Source of the DNA: Bremia lactucae
Taxonomy: Eukaryota > Oomycota > Peronosporomycetes > Peronosporales > Peronosporaceae
Direction: 5' to 3'
Length of the DNA: 64,000 bases
Assembly: GCF_004359215.1 (NCBI RefSeq)
Contig: NC_090621.1
Coordinates: forward strand, 3,001,541-3,065,540
Below the pieces are notes generated by a model. It was not told the DNA's origin. It did no database searches and saw only the letters and a program-made list of their open reading frames with translations. A program made the position numbers and the translations under genes. Each line of letters begins with the position of its first letter. Position 1 is the first letter of the stretch. This document shows positions 42,504-51,957 of this stretch, piece after piece.

Positions 42504-45500
42504 TCATACCGCGCTCTTAGTTGTAATGAAGGTCGTGGTTGTTGTGACTGTAGTGGCTGTGGTTTCAATGATCTTTTCTGCCATCGCATTAGCCTCCTCT
42601 ATTTCGTCTTCTTTCAAGCCCCAACCTTCAAAAAACCCACGCGTTCCATCAGGACCCTTGGCCATGCGAGATGCCACCATGGCATTAGCGCCAATCTGTC
42701 GCATAGCTTCTTTAAGCGTCGAATTCACCGTTCGAGAACCCCGGATTTGTGACGCATTGGCGACACGGTTTGGCGACGAGGAGAGGCGAAGGATACTCAA
42801 TGCTTGACCGAGGATAGGCTTAGCCTCTTCAACAGCCTCCTTTTCTCCTTCCACGTTGTGCATAAAATCCTTCTTTTTCGAAACATGCTTTATTAATCTT
42901 GTAGCGGGATATTGCCGATAGGCAAACTCGACACGGTCCCCTTCACTCAAGACATCGCCGCGCAGTACAGCACGAGATGTAAAGCATGCCTCAACCAAAG
43001 GCTCTTCTTTATCGAGACGGATGATTCCTCCTAGATCCTTCGTTATGTGCGTGACAACGCCGTGCTTTGCATGCGAATGCACAAGGCGAATGTGAGTAGC
43101 GCGAAAGGTTTTTAACGATAACTGAGGAACAAACTCCACTTCGTCCCCCTCCCGCAAAATTACTGCCGGGTCAGCAATGTCACGAATGTTGTACAAATAC
43201 ATCTGCGTGCTTGACTTTTCTTGTGCTTCCTTCTTATCGGATAAGGCGTCATTTGACTCGATGGCCGAGTTGTTCTTTTCCTTTATAGCTGCTTCTTGAA
43301 CTTCCTCGTCGCTATTCGCGTCTATATCAGTAGCCCTACCACCCGCATCGCCATCTTTGTAAATGGTTGCCAAGCGAATACGACCTGCTGTACTCGCCTT
43401 GTTGCCTAACATTGTGCCACGGGTCTTTGGACTAACCTTCATGCGATACAACAAACTGGCCTTCATGACCACTCCCTTTACGCTTTCCAAAACCACGGAC
43501 TTTAATGTGCCAGCTGGAACAACGCTGATGGCAATCGCACGAGTTTTCTTCTTGTTATTCACGAGAATTGTATATCGCACTTCCGTTCCTTCCTTTAACT
43601 CTGCTAAAGTCTGACTCGTCGTAAAATCTTTAATGTGAAAAAATACATTCTCTTGCAACGAACTTGATGCGGTCTGAACAGGCTGAATAAAGCCAAATCC
43701 TTCAGATTTGACCGATACAATAAATCCTTCCCCTTTCGCGGCGTTACTTTTTGCAGTGTCTAGTTTATCTGTTGCAGCAGAGGCGGCTTTAATGCACTTG
43801 ATCGATTTGCAAAGTAATTGCTTTGTCCGCTTCACCAGCATGAGATCGAAATAAACACTGTCGCCCACATGAGGATTATACCGCACGTCATCCACGTCAT
43901 CTTCCAAATATTGAATCGTCAATTCTGGTGCAGAAGCTGCCAATTTTTCTTGGACTTTTGTATGCGTAATAGTCTCGTGTCCAAAAATTTCAAGCTGTCG
44001 GTGGGAACCTTCTCCCTTACTTTCATGCTGTAAGCCTAACCAGTCACTGTATTCGTACAAGGCGTCACGCTCAAACTTAGATAAAGCACTTGGATATACG
44101 ACTCGCAGTTCTGCTTTGCAATTGTCCTCGCTCTCAGCAGAAGGTTTGAATGTCTGCTCAGATACGTCCATTGACGAGAGAAAAACGTCATCAATCTTCT
44201 TTTTCAAATTTGGAATAAAATCAATATAATGCTGTTTCTTCGAAGTTACAAAGCAAATTTTGCCGTGTACATTTTTTTGCATCGTTTTTTTTTTGTCCTC
44301 ATGCCCACTTCGATTCGAAAGACGCCCCCCCCGGGAATTAGGTACTGCCACAATCTTACCCTCTAACTTTTCCGCGACAACAACGTCCCATTTAATTGTT
44401 CCTTGTGGCAAAATCTGAAGTCGTGTCGCGCGAATATTATCGGACTTTTCATCGACAAAAACATCGAATGCCACCTCAGTGCCATTGCTAACGTTTTGAC
44501 TTGCCCCCATAACATCTGAAAAACGAAAGTAGGCGTCACTTGAGCGCTCAACGCACTTAATGAAACCAAAGTCTTCCTTTACTGCGCTAATAACACCGCA
44601 TTCACGATTTGTTTGATTAAGTTGTACGACATGAACCTTCACTGCCTTGACCGTTCCTGTTCGTTTGTCTAGCACTTCATCAAATGCAACTTTATCGTCG
44701 ATGTACGGAACGTAGCTCATATCTTCCGTATCGCGCAAATGGAACGCCACCTTTTGCAGCGTTTTCATCCCCTTTTTCTTTTTCAATTGTTTGTTCTCGC
44801 TCTCGTCTATCTCATTTTCTGCATCTTGTTTTCTTTCTTCCTCCTTCTCAGTAGATAAGGGCTCGATAGCAATTGATCCTATAATTTCTGGGCCATTACG
44901 TGGTTCCTTTGGAGCTTTCACGACCATTCCCTCGACATTTGAGCGCAGTAGCTGCTCAAACGAAACCGTGCCAACAGGAAGCTTTAACACACGAAGCGCT
45001 GTCAGTCGAGATCGCGATCGACTTGTGTCATCCTCTTGAACTTCATAAACATAGAACGACACTTCATCACCCTCTCGGAGCAATAAACCTTTACCTCGTC
45101 GATTGGAACGGGATATCTCGTCCACATTGCTCTCTTCACAATACCCTTGAGCCTTCATAGCTTCGTTGTCTGATTCACGAATCTCGTGAAAAGGGAAGTA
45201 AATGTCCACTGGACGCTCGCAGCATTTAATAAAGCCACCGCCATTCTTCATTCGACTCACCACGCCCATTTCACGAGACAGTGTCGCCAATTCCAACTCA
45301 ATCTCTTTTTCAAGCTTTTCACGAGCGGATACGACAATCACCATCTCAATAGCACGTCGAAGTCCCGTCTTGCGATGTTTTGCAATACGAAAACGCACTT
45401 CATCACCAACATGCGGAAGTTCATTCGTAGAAACTCGCGCCTCGTCCTGCTTTATAGAAAGGCTTTCGCTCGTAAAACGTACAAACTCCCGTTTTCGTTG

Positions 45501-46370
45501 TGCTCGCTCGTCTTCACCTTCGTTCGTCATGTCCTGATCATTCGTTACCGTTTCTTTCTCCGTCTTGTCCGTTTTAATCTCAATCAAACCATGCTCTTCA
45601 CGCAAACGACGGTCTTGATCGCGATTGTTGGAGTACCCACGACTGCCGCCTTGATGAGGTCCTAAAGACAGACTCTTGGTCACAATGCCCAGATAAAAAT
45701 CATCCGAGATCTCTTCCACTTGAATGGTTCCCTTCGGAAGAGCTACTAATTGGCACGCCATCTCTTTATCCGAGCGCTGGTTGTATTTAATTTGAAACTC
45801 GACCTCATCGTGTACTTGAATTTCCACAGGAGCTTCGGAAATGTGAAAAAACAAGTCGCCGTCCCGTTCTAAGCTACTTACAAAGCCAAAGCTTTCCTTA
45901 ATCGAGACAACAAAGCCTTGTTCCGCAGGTGTAACACGGCTGGGGCTACTTCCTCGACGACCAGCGGTATTTTCCCATCGAGAGACGTCAGCACGTCCTC
46001 GACCGGAATAGAGGCTTCCGTCCCGATCAAAATGTCCACCTCGATCACTTCCGCGGTCAGAGCGTGTCCCGCGGTCATATTCGCGGTCGTTTCGTCCTCC
46101 TTGACGATCAAAACGGCTTCCTCTTTCTCGGTCACTAAAACGTCCACTATATTCTCGGTCCCGTTCATACTGTCCTCGGTCGCGATCATATCGGCTTCCT
46201 CCGCTTGTTGTTCGGTCCCTTTCGAAGCGACTGCCGCTAGTATTTTCATCGGCGGAGCTAGTGGCGTCCTGTGAGGATTCCTCCGTAAGCGGTGCTATAA
46301 TCGGCGTAGGTAACGGCGGCAAGTCCTCGTCTTCAGCGGCCCAGTCACCCGGCTGCGGCTTGCGAAACAT
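42504..46370 (-). CDS. CSDE1: CSDE1/UNR-like protein with multiple cold-shock domains
   Basis: 1,288 residues from the first ATG (46370); the frame is open to a TTG at 46388. Residues about 40-140 are an Arg/Asp/Gly-rich tract (repeated RYDRDR, RFDR, GSDRGG) typical of RNA-binding tails. Repeated cold-shock domains follow, each starting with a G-x-(I/V)-x4-x-GF(I/V) strand: near residues 150 (GFVVSIKESFGFV), 365 (GVVSRMKNGGGFIKC), 588 (GVISAVKEDFGFIKC), 880 (GFIVSVKSEGFGFI) and 1097 (GVVTHITKDLGGI). Alternating degenerate CSD-like units lie between them (GIVTKSL, GTIKWDVVV), as in animal UNR. CSDE1/UNR binds purine-rich mRNA to control translation and decay, in the cytoplasm. It is longer than human CSDE1 (about 800 residues). 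No introns seen. Confidence 0.85.
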   Translation of the reverse strand: MFRKPQPGDWAAEDEDLPPLPTPIIAPLTEESSQDATSSADENTSGSRFERDRTTSGGSRYDRDRGQYERDREYSGRFSDRERGSRFDRQGGRNDREYDRGTRSDRGSDRGGHFDRDGSLYSGRGRADVSRWENTAGRRGSSPSRVTPAEQGFVVSIKESFGFVSSLERDGDLFFHISEAPVEIQVHDEVEFQIKYNQRSDKEMACQLVALPKGTIQVEEISDDFYLGIVTKSLSLGPHQGGSRGYSNNRDQDRRLREEHGLIEIKTDKTEKETVTNDQDMTNEGEDERAQRKREFVRFTSESLSIKQDEARVSTNELPHVGDEVRFRIAKHRKTGLRRAIEMVIVVSAREKLEKEIELELATLSREMGVVSRMKNGGGFIKCCERPVDIYFPFHEIRESDNEAMKAQGYCEESNVDEISRSNRRGKGLLLREGDEVSFYVYEVQEDDTSRSRSRLTALRVLKLPVGTVSFEQLLRSNVEGMVVKAPKEPRNGPEIIGSIAIEPLSTEKEEERKQDAENEIDESENKQLKKKKGMKTLQKVAFHLRDTEDMSYVPYIDDKVAFDEVLDKRTGTVKAVKVHVVQLNQTNRECGVISAVKEDFGFIKCVERSSDAYFRFSDVMGASQNVSNGTEVAFDVFVDEKSDNIRATRLQILPQGTIKWDVVVAEKLEGKIVAVPNSRGGRLSNRSGHEDKKKTMQKNVHGKICFVTSKKQHYIDFIPNLKKKIDDVFLSSMDVSEQTFKPSAESEDNCKAELRVVYPSALSKFERDALYEYSDWLGLQHESKGEGSHRQLEIFGHETITHTKVQEKLAASAPELTIQYLEDDVDDVRYNPHVGDSVYFDLMLVKRTKQLLCKSIKCIKAASAATDKLDTAKSNAAKGEGFIVSVKSEGFGFIQPVQTASSSLQENVFFHIKDFTTSQTLAELKEGTEVRYTILVNNKKKTRAIAISVVPAGTLKSVVLESVKGVVMKASLLYRMKVSPKTRGTMLGNKASTAGRIRLATIYKDGDAGGRATDIDANSDEEVQEAAIKEKNNSAIESNDALSDKKEAQEKSSTQMYLYNIRDIADPAVILREGDEVEFVPQLSLKTFRATHIRLVHSHAKHGVVTHITKDLGGIIRLDKEEPLVEACFTSRAVLRGDVLSEGDRVEFAYRQYPATRLIKHVSKKKDFMHNVEGEKEAVEEAKPILGQALSILRLSSSPNRVANASQIRGSRTVNSTLKEAMRQIGANAMVASRMAKGPDGTRGFFEGWGLKEDEIEEANAMAEKIIETTATTVTTTTTFITTKSAV

Positions 46371-46511
46371 TCTTATACGATGAGGCAACTTGTCAGCCCG
46401 CCACCAGTTCGTTAGAAGATCGGTTGTGTAGCTGGTTATACGGTATTACCGATTCGGTTATCGGTTCTGACCGCCAGTAGCTACCATCACTCTTTCTTCA
46501 ATTCCGCACCC
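46371..46511. promoter_or_regulatory. Short bidirectional promoter
   Basis: Only 141 bp separate the start codons of the divergent CSDE1-like (minus) and acyl-CoA oxidase (plus) genes. Near the oxidase start, 46487-46506 reads as an initiator-like TCACTCT followed by CAATTCC, consistent with a weak Inr-FPR. Confidence 0.6.
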
Positions 46512-48497
46512 ATGGCGGCGGTGGAATTGAAGGATCTTGCGCCATTATTGCTCAAGAAAGAGCGCCTTAATGGTGACATTGTTCCTGCGATACTTACTGC
46601 AGTATTACGTGGCGGGATCGCCGCAAATACCAGGCGCAAGGAACTCATTAAGGTGATTGAGCGTCATCCAGTGCTTTCGGACCGGAACATGATGTTCCGC
46701 AATCACACGGAGCGGTACGAATTCGGTCTTAAGAAGGTCTATCACTATGTAAAACTGCTACAGGAAGGGAACTATGCCGATGCTGTGGATCAGCAGATTC
46801 TGTACAAGGCACTTGGAGAACCGCTAAGCGTTGAGGTCCACCGATCCATGTTTATTCCGACACTTGAAAATCAAGCAACGGACGACCAACGTGCGACATG
46901 GCTTCCGCTTGCAAAAAGCTTTCGAATTTTAGGCGCATATGCGCAAACGGAATTGGGTCATGGGTCCAATGTACAGGGCATCGAGACTGTCGCGACGTAT
47001 GACAAGGCCACTCAAGAGTTTATCATTGACTCTCCTACCTTGACAAGTCGCAAGTGGTGGCCGGGAGGATTAGGCAAGACGGCAAACTATGCCATTGTGC
47101 ATGCAAAGCTTCTTTTAGAAGGAAAGGAAGTGGGTGTGCAGGCATTCCTGGTGCAAATCCGGTCGCTAAAAGACCATCAGCCCTTGCCAGGCATTGAAAT
47201 GGGGGATATAGGTCCAAAAGTTGGATTCAATAGCGTGGACAATGGTTACTGTGTATTTCACAAGATTCGTATTCCACGTGAACACATGATGATGAGGTAT
47301 GCCAAAGTGCTCCCAAATGGGACGTTTATCAAGCCTCCAAGTGAAAAATTAGTGTACTTAACGATGGTACAAGTCCGAGCCTACTTAATTAAGACGATTG
47401 CGGAGCTGATGGGTGCGGCATGTACGATTTGTACTCGCTTCAGCGCGGCGCGTATTCAGGGTCGCACCCGAGACAACAAGGGCGAATATCAGGTGCTTGA
47501 TTACCAGAATCAGCAATACAAACTCTTACCGCTTATTGCGATGTCTTATGCTGCTCTCTTTGCCGGTAAGTCTCTCGTGGAGATGCATGACACTGCATTA
47601 GACGTGATTAAAAAAGGTGGAAGCTCTTTTGGGGCCAAGCTGGCAGAGCTTCATGCGGTGGCATCAGGTTTGAAAGCCTGGCTTGCCGATCGGGTGAGTG
47701 ATGGAATTGAGTCCTGCCGTCGTTTGTGTGGAGGCCACGGATTTACACAGTCTAGCAATCTGGCTCATATATTTGCTGAGATTGTTGGTGCCAACACGTA
47801 CGAAGGCACAACGGATGTGTTAGTTCAACAGCATGCACAATATCTAATAAAGACGCTGATGTCACTTCCTGTTAAAAACAAGTTTACAAAGTTCTTGAAT
47901 CAAGTGCAGCATTCCGGCAACAAAATGTTACGTTGCAAGGCTCAAAAGCCAGAAGACTTTGGAAACTTCGAGTTGCTTCTCGATGCATTCCAGACACGAA
48001 CTGCGCGAATCGTAATGGCGCTTGCTTCTCGATTAAAGGCTACCAAGAATAATGGTAAAGCCTGCATGGTTCTAATGACTCATGCATCAAGTGCTCACGC
48101 CGAGCTGATACTGCTCGAAGCTTTCATCCTTGGAGCGCAGAATTTGCCATCTGGTGCTGAGAAAGACGCGGTGACTCAATTGTGCTATCTTTTTGGTGCA
48201 TGGCTTATTACAAAATCCCTCGGAGACTTTCGTCAGTACGATTATCTCTCCTCTGAACAGGCTGTGTTTGCTCATGAACAGGTTTTGCGGCTGCTACCAA
48301 TTATCCGCAAGAACAGCGTGTTACTTACGGATGCGTGGGACTTTAGTGATTTTGAATTAAATTCAACGATTGGTCGCTATGACGGAGACATCTACCGAGC
48401 TTTGGTTAAACGCGCTGCTGACGAACCTTTGAACAAGACGCAAGTTCCTAATGGCTATGTACAGTTTTTGAAGCCGCTAATCCAGTCTGACCTGTAA
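46512..48497 (+). CDS. ACOX: Acyl-CoA oxidase
   Basis: 661 residues, one exon, the usual length for peroxisomal acyl-CoA oxidases. It oxidises acyl-CoA to trans-2-enoyl-CoA with FAD and O2, giving H2O2, the first step of peroxisomal beta-oxidation. Visible blocks: the flavin and substrate region LGAYAQTELGHGSNVQGIET (about 139-158), KWWPGGLGKTANYAIVHA, a GPKVGFNSVDNGY strand, LCGGHGFTQSSNL (about 406) and YEGTTDVLVQQHAQYL, whose Glu is the expected catalytic base. The C-terminus ends SDL, which is not a standard SKL-type peroxisomal signal. The ATG at 46512 gives a family-like N-terminus. It is divergent from the CSDE1-like gene with a shared 141-bp promoter. Confidence 0.92.
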   Translation: MAAVELKDLAPLLLKKERLNGDIVPAILTAVLRGGIAANTRRKELIKVIERHPVLSDRNMMFRNHTERYEFGLKKVYHYVKLLQEGNYADAVDQQILYKALGEPLSVEVHRSMFIPTLENQATDDQRATWLPLAKSFRILGAYAQTELGHGSNVQGIETVATYDKATQEFIIDSPTLTSRKWWPGGLGKTANYAIVHAKLLLEGKEVGVQAFLVQIRSLKDHQPLPGIEMGDIGPKVGFNSVDNGYCVFHKIRIPREHMMMRYAKVLPNGTFIKPPSEKLVYLTMVQVRAYLIKTIAELMGAACTICTRFSAARIQGRTRDNKGEYQVLDYQNQQYKLLPLIAMSYAALFAGKSLVEMHDTALDVIKKGGSSFGAKLAELHAVASGLKAWLADRVSDGIESCRRLCGGHGFTQSSNLAHIFAEIVGANTYEGTTDVLVQQHAQYLIKTLMSLPVKNKFTKFLNQVQHSGNKMLRCKAQKPEDFGNFELLLDAFQTRTARIVMALASRLKATKNNGKACMVLMTHASSAHAELILLEAFILGAQNLPSGAEKDAVTQLCYLFGAWLITKSLGDFRQYDYLSSEQAVFAHEQVLRLLPIIRKNSVLLTDAWDFSDFELNSTIGRYDGDIYRALVKRAADEPLNKTQVPNGYVQFLKPLIQSDL

Positions 48498-48591
48498 AAG
48501 ATCGTCTATAGACGTTGAAATGAACAACGCATTGAGTTGAATTTACTTGACCCAGTGGAATAACGACATCTACAAACATTGTAAATGTGGG

Positions 48592-49093
48592 TGTAACGTT
48601 ACATAAGTATGATTTCTCATAAGAGGAACACTACATATTATTTCCTATGAGGGGAAATAGATAAGGAAATACAAATTATTAACCCTTTATTAATTTTGAC
48701 TTAAATAGTTCCAATATATACCAAATTTGGTAATATTGATGCAATAAGACATTAGCTCTATTGATTGGTTGATTTAAGTCTAAATCAACCCGGCCAATCG
48801 TTATAAGACACGATTGTGCGGTGCGCAAGGAGGCGCCATATTAATTCATTAAATATATATAAGTTCAGCAGTAGATAGAAGATCGTTACGGAGGAAACTA
48901 AACATATTCATCCAGTTTTACTCTCTCCTAATTCTATTCCTTTGAAATACTTTTAGTAGCTAAAGCCTCTTAGCTGCTTAGAACCTTCCTCTGTATTCTT
49001 ATGTACGTGAAATTTCAAGGCACCTCACCTACACTGTAATCAGTGTAAGGTGAGCTAGTGCTGATCAGTACTAGTGAAAGGTGCCCCGTTACA
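48592..49093 (+). repeat. LTR of gypsy family A
   Basis: 502 bp, starting TGTAACGTTACATAAG and ending GTGCCCCGTTACA, so the tips are short inverted repeats. It matches 3571-4066 in inverse and, in pieces, 58908-59000 and 60731-60920. It is followed by degraded gypsy internal sequence. Confidence 0.8.
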
Positions 49094-50060
49094 CCTGGTG
49101 GCACTTTGTAGTTCGTTTAACGACCTAAGCACGTTCCATCCAACATGGATATGTTGAATGAAGAAAGAGGGAGCTTTCCAGCCCCCCCCCAAGAAGGCTA
49201 TCACGCCACGCGTGAAGACTCATTTAAAAAAATGACCTTAAATGGTCAGCGATCGAACGAAAGATTTCGGTCGTAGGCGGGTCAGCCGTTGGCGCCATGC
49301 TGTACACTCTGGGAAGAGATGAAAAGCATGCGGCCATAGCCGATTTCATCCTGCTAAAAGCAGCGACCTCGGTGCGCTTTGGCGCTTCTTCTTTTAGCTT
49401 GCGCCAGGCTTTTAATTTTGCCGTGCGATTTCTGCTGCGACGTGCTCGTTATTGCTAGCGGCTTCGCTTCGCTGGCGTTGCTTGCAACATGTTTCTTAGT
49501 TGGAGCAGTTTGAGCATTCGTGCTCGGAGACAGCGGAGGGCCGCGTCGGAGGCACAAGGCCATGCTGCGGCGGATAATCTCCTTGCGCAGCCGAGCAGCC
49601 TGTTCGGGCGACGCCTTCTTGCGGAACGGTTCTTGAGATATCTACATAGTGGTAGAATCAAGCAGATCTGCGTACTAGTCACAGAGGACGAATGCGTAAC
49701 CAAAATTCCGTCAGTTGTAATTTTTGGAGAGAACGAACGTGGTACTCAGCAGCTCATTGATGGACAAAAGTGTTCTTGATGTGAAGACTCGGATTGAGGG
49801 ATATACTACTCAATCCTGGGAGCCACTTAAGACAAATCCTTTATACAAGGATTTGATGGAATTTAGGGATGTAATCCCTGAAGCCTCAAGAAAAAAGCAC
49901 TCGACATGAGATCGAACTCAAACCGGGCTCGAAGTACTGTAATTTGAAACAGTAGCCACTGCCTCGTGAGCAAGTACTTGCGGCCGATGAATTCTTTATC
50001 GATCGATTAAAAGCGGGCCATGTAAGGGAGTCAACCTCCCCATATAGCTTATGGTTCCTG
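49094..50060 (+). mobile_element. Gypsy family A/C internal remnant
   Basis: After the LTR, the sequence at 49100-49210 resembles the gag start of family C (AACATGGATATGTTGAATGA; GGCTATCACG). The stretch 49630-50060 matches the pre-RT region at 27810-28260 (HSGRIKQICVLVTEDE against HSCRIKQVCELVTEEE). Everything between is deleted, and the copy is interrupted near 50060. Non-functional. Confidence 0.65.
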
Positions 50061-50799
50061 TATTACACAGCCATTGCCTAAAATATTTTCCAATTTTTTA
50101 TCCCTTTGTAAATTCATGTAATATTTGAAATGAATGGTAAGAAAGTAAACAGGGTAAAATTTACTACTCACCTGTTCGCTATGTTTATTTTAAAAACATT
50201 CACGACACCATCTACTAGCATCATCGCCAACAAGCGTATTTCGGTTTAATATTTTTGCGGCATGCGAATATTGCCATAAACACATTGCTCTCCATTTCCA
50301 CATCAAAAACCACTTTGACAGTCGCGCGCAATACAAGTAAACCCGACTTTTTATGTTGTGAGCGATATGGTGAAGATGGCTAATTGTTGAGCGTGCTTTT
50401 GAACGCACAGCTGAAGCCAAGAAGCACGACATTTCGGCTCCATTGCCTGCCCGCAACAAATTTTATTTCGTTAGAAATGCTTGCAAAAAGGGTTATCACC
50501 TTCTTTTAGGAGACCAATCAAAATGAATAATTTGCTTTATTCACTTTAATTTCTAAAATATGGGTATTGAATCTTCGACAAGCCAACGAGGCTACTCGTT
50601 AGGCAAGGGTCGACCGTTTCCAACAGCGCTGTCTCCCGCACTTGTCTCCGGGCACACATGTTAGCGTGTGACGCTAACATCAATACGGTCTGGCTGCAAT
50701 GCGTAACGCACCCCATAACCTTCATTAAGCATTGAGGAGAATCTGCCCAGATGGGACAAGACTGAGGACTACCGCTAATGTTGCTCGTAAAATATATAA
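50061..50799. other. Repeat-derived spacer
   Basis: No gene. The block around 50475-50500 (GAAATGCTTGCAAAAAGG) resembles part of the TIR element at 59360-59390, suggesting an older fragment of that family. The rest is unassigned. Confidence 0.4.
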
Positions 50800-51535
50800 T
50801 TTCTTGTTTGGAATGGAAATTTTGCTTTGATTCGCAAAGCTTAGGGCCAAAGGCCAGTTACGTCCGCCGTATATGCCTCAAAACGAGGATTGATCTAGGC
50901 CAATGCAATAACCATACAACAGACTTGTAAAGTTGCGCGAAGGTAAATCGTTACATTCGCCAACTGGTTTGAAAGGCCAGCTAAAACAATGTGACTGCTA
51001 TTTCTAGCTATCAGGCTGAAGATTTGTGCTCGAAGCTCTGCTAACACTCGACAATATGCAAATGGAGCCCTCTGCTGACGCCTTTGTCGTCGTCCCTTAG
51101 TCAAAAAGAAGACCTATAGGCTCAAACAGACACTTATTTAAGGTAATTAAGGAAATGAATTTGAGTCGTACACCGACGCGCTCGCAATGTTCGCACATTA
51201 CAACCTTGATTTAAACAAAACTGAAATCCCTTTCGCCACCTACCGAGTGACGGCTCGACCCGCTATAAGTGTACTCATGCCCGATAAATTGTTTCGCATC
51301 CCGCAGTCAGCGGTAATGTTCTTTGACCACGGCTTTCCATTCTTGGCGCCTCTTTGACTGCAAATTCACCACTAGAGTTGATGCATCGCTAACCGTAACC
51401 AATAGAGCAAGTTATCTAGACGTGACCTTTCAAACCCCTTTACTTGTCAAGAGCTTCATCGACTGCGCCGGTGTTAGCATTTCTTGAGCGTCTGCTGCTT
51501 TCATGATGAACTCATAATTAGAATTCTCTATCCAC
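50800..51535 (+). repeat. Gypsy family B sequence upstream of the LTR (old 3' end)
   Basis: The same sequence occurs in inverse at about 5090-5560 next to the other family B LTR piece, and in part at 61440-61560 (the block with AAAGCTTAGGGCCAAAGGCCAG). In all three places it directly precedes a family B LTR, so it is probably the untranslated 3' end of a further element sharing this LTR. Confidence 0.6.
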
Positions 51536-51957
51536 CATAAAATGGGGCACACATCGGTTGGAAAACCAAGTTGTTGTGGTACATTTACTTATGGGTAAAT
51601 TACCTTTATTCTGGTCAAAAATCTGGCGGCCAAAATCTATTTTAATTAGCTAGGGCAAGGTTTTCGATTAAATAATTAATAAAATGCAGTTCCTCTTTTG
51701 ATCTTAAGGCGTTAAGTGCCTTCCTAAGTCTTGCGCATTGATCTGTAAGAGATAGAAGCCTTTCTAAGGTATATACTCATGAGCACTAGTTGCCACTTGG
51801 TTCTACGAACCTCTAATCCCTCGAACAAGGATTCACTAAGCTTTAATAGCTTGTATGACTCCCTGAGTTATTAAACCCATGAGCTCAATAGAACTAAGAG
51901 ACTCTCTGAGTCTAAAATTCTTCCTCTGACTTTAGGAGCGAGATAGCTCCGCTACAC
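51536..51957 (+). repeat. 5' LTR of gypsy family B
   Basis: About 422 bp, from AATGGGGCACACATCGG to GAGATAGCTCCGCTACACC. It aligns with the 3' copy at 57995-58405 over shared blocks (GGTTTTCGATTAAATAATT; GATCTGTAAGAGATAGAAG; CTTCCTCTGACTTTAGGAG). The two copies differ by many substitutions, a roughly 60-bp insertion or loss and a roughly 80-bp deletion, so the insertion is old. Confidence 0.75.
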
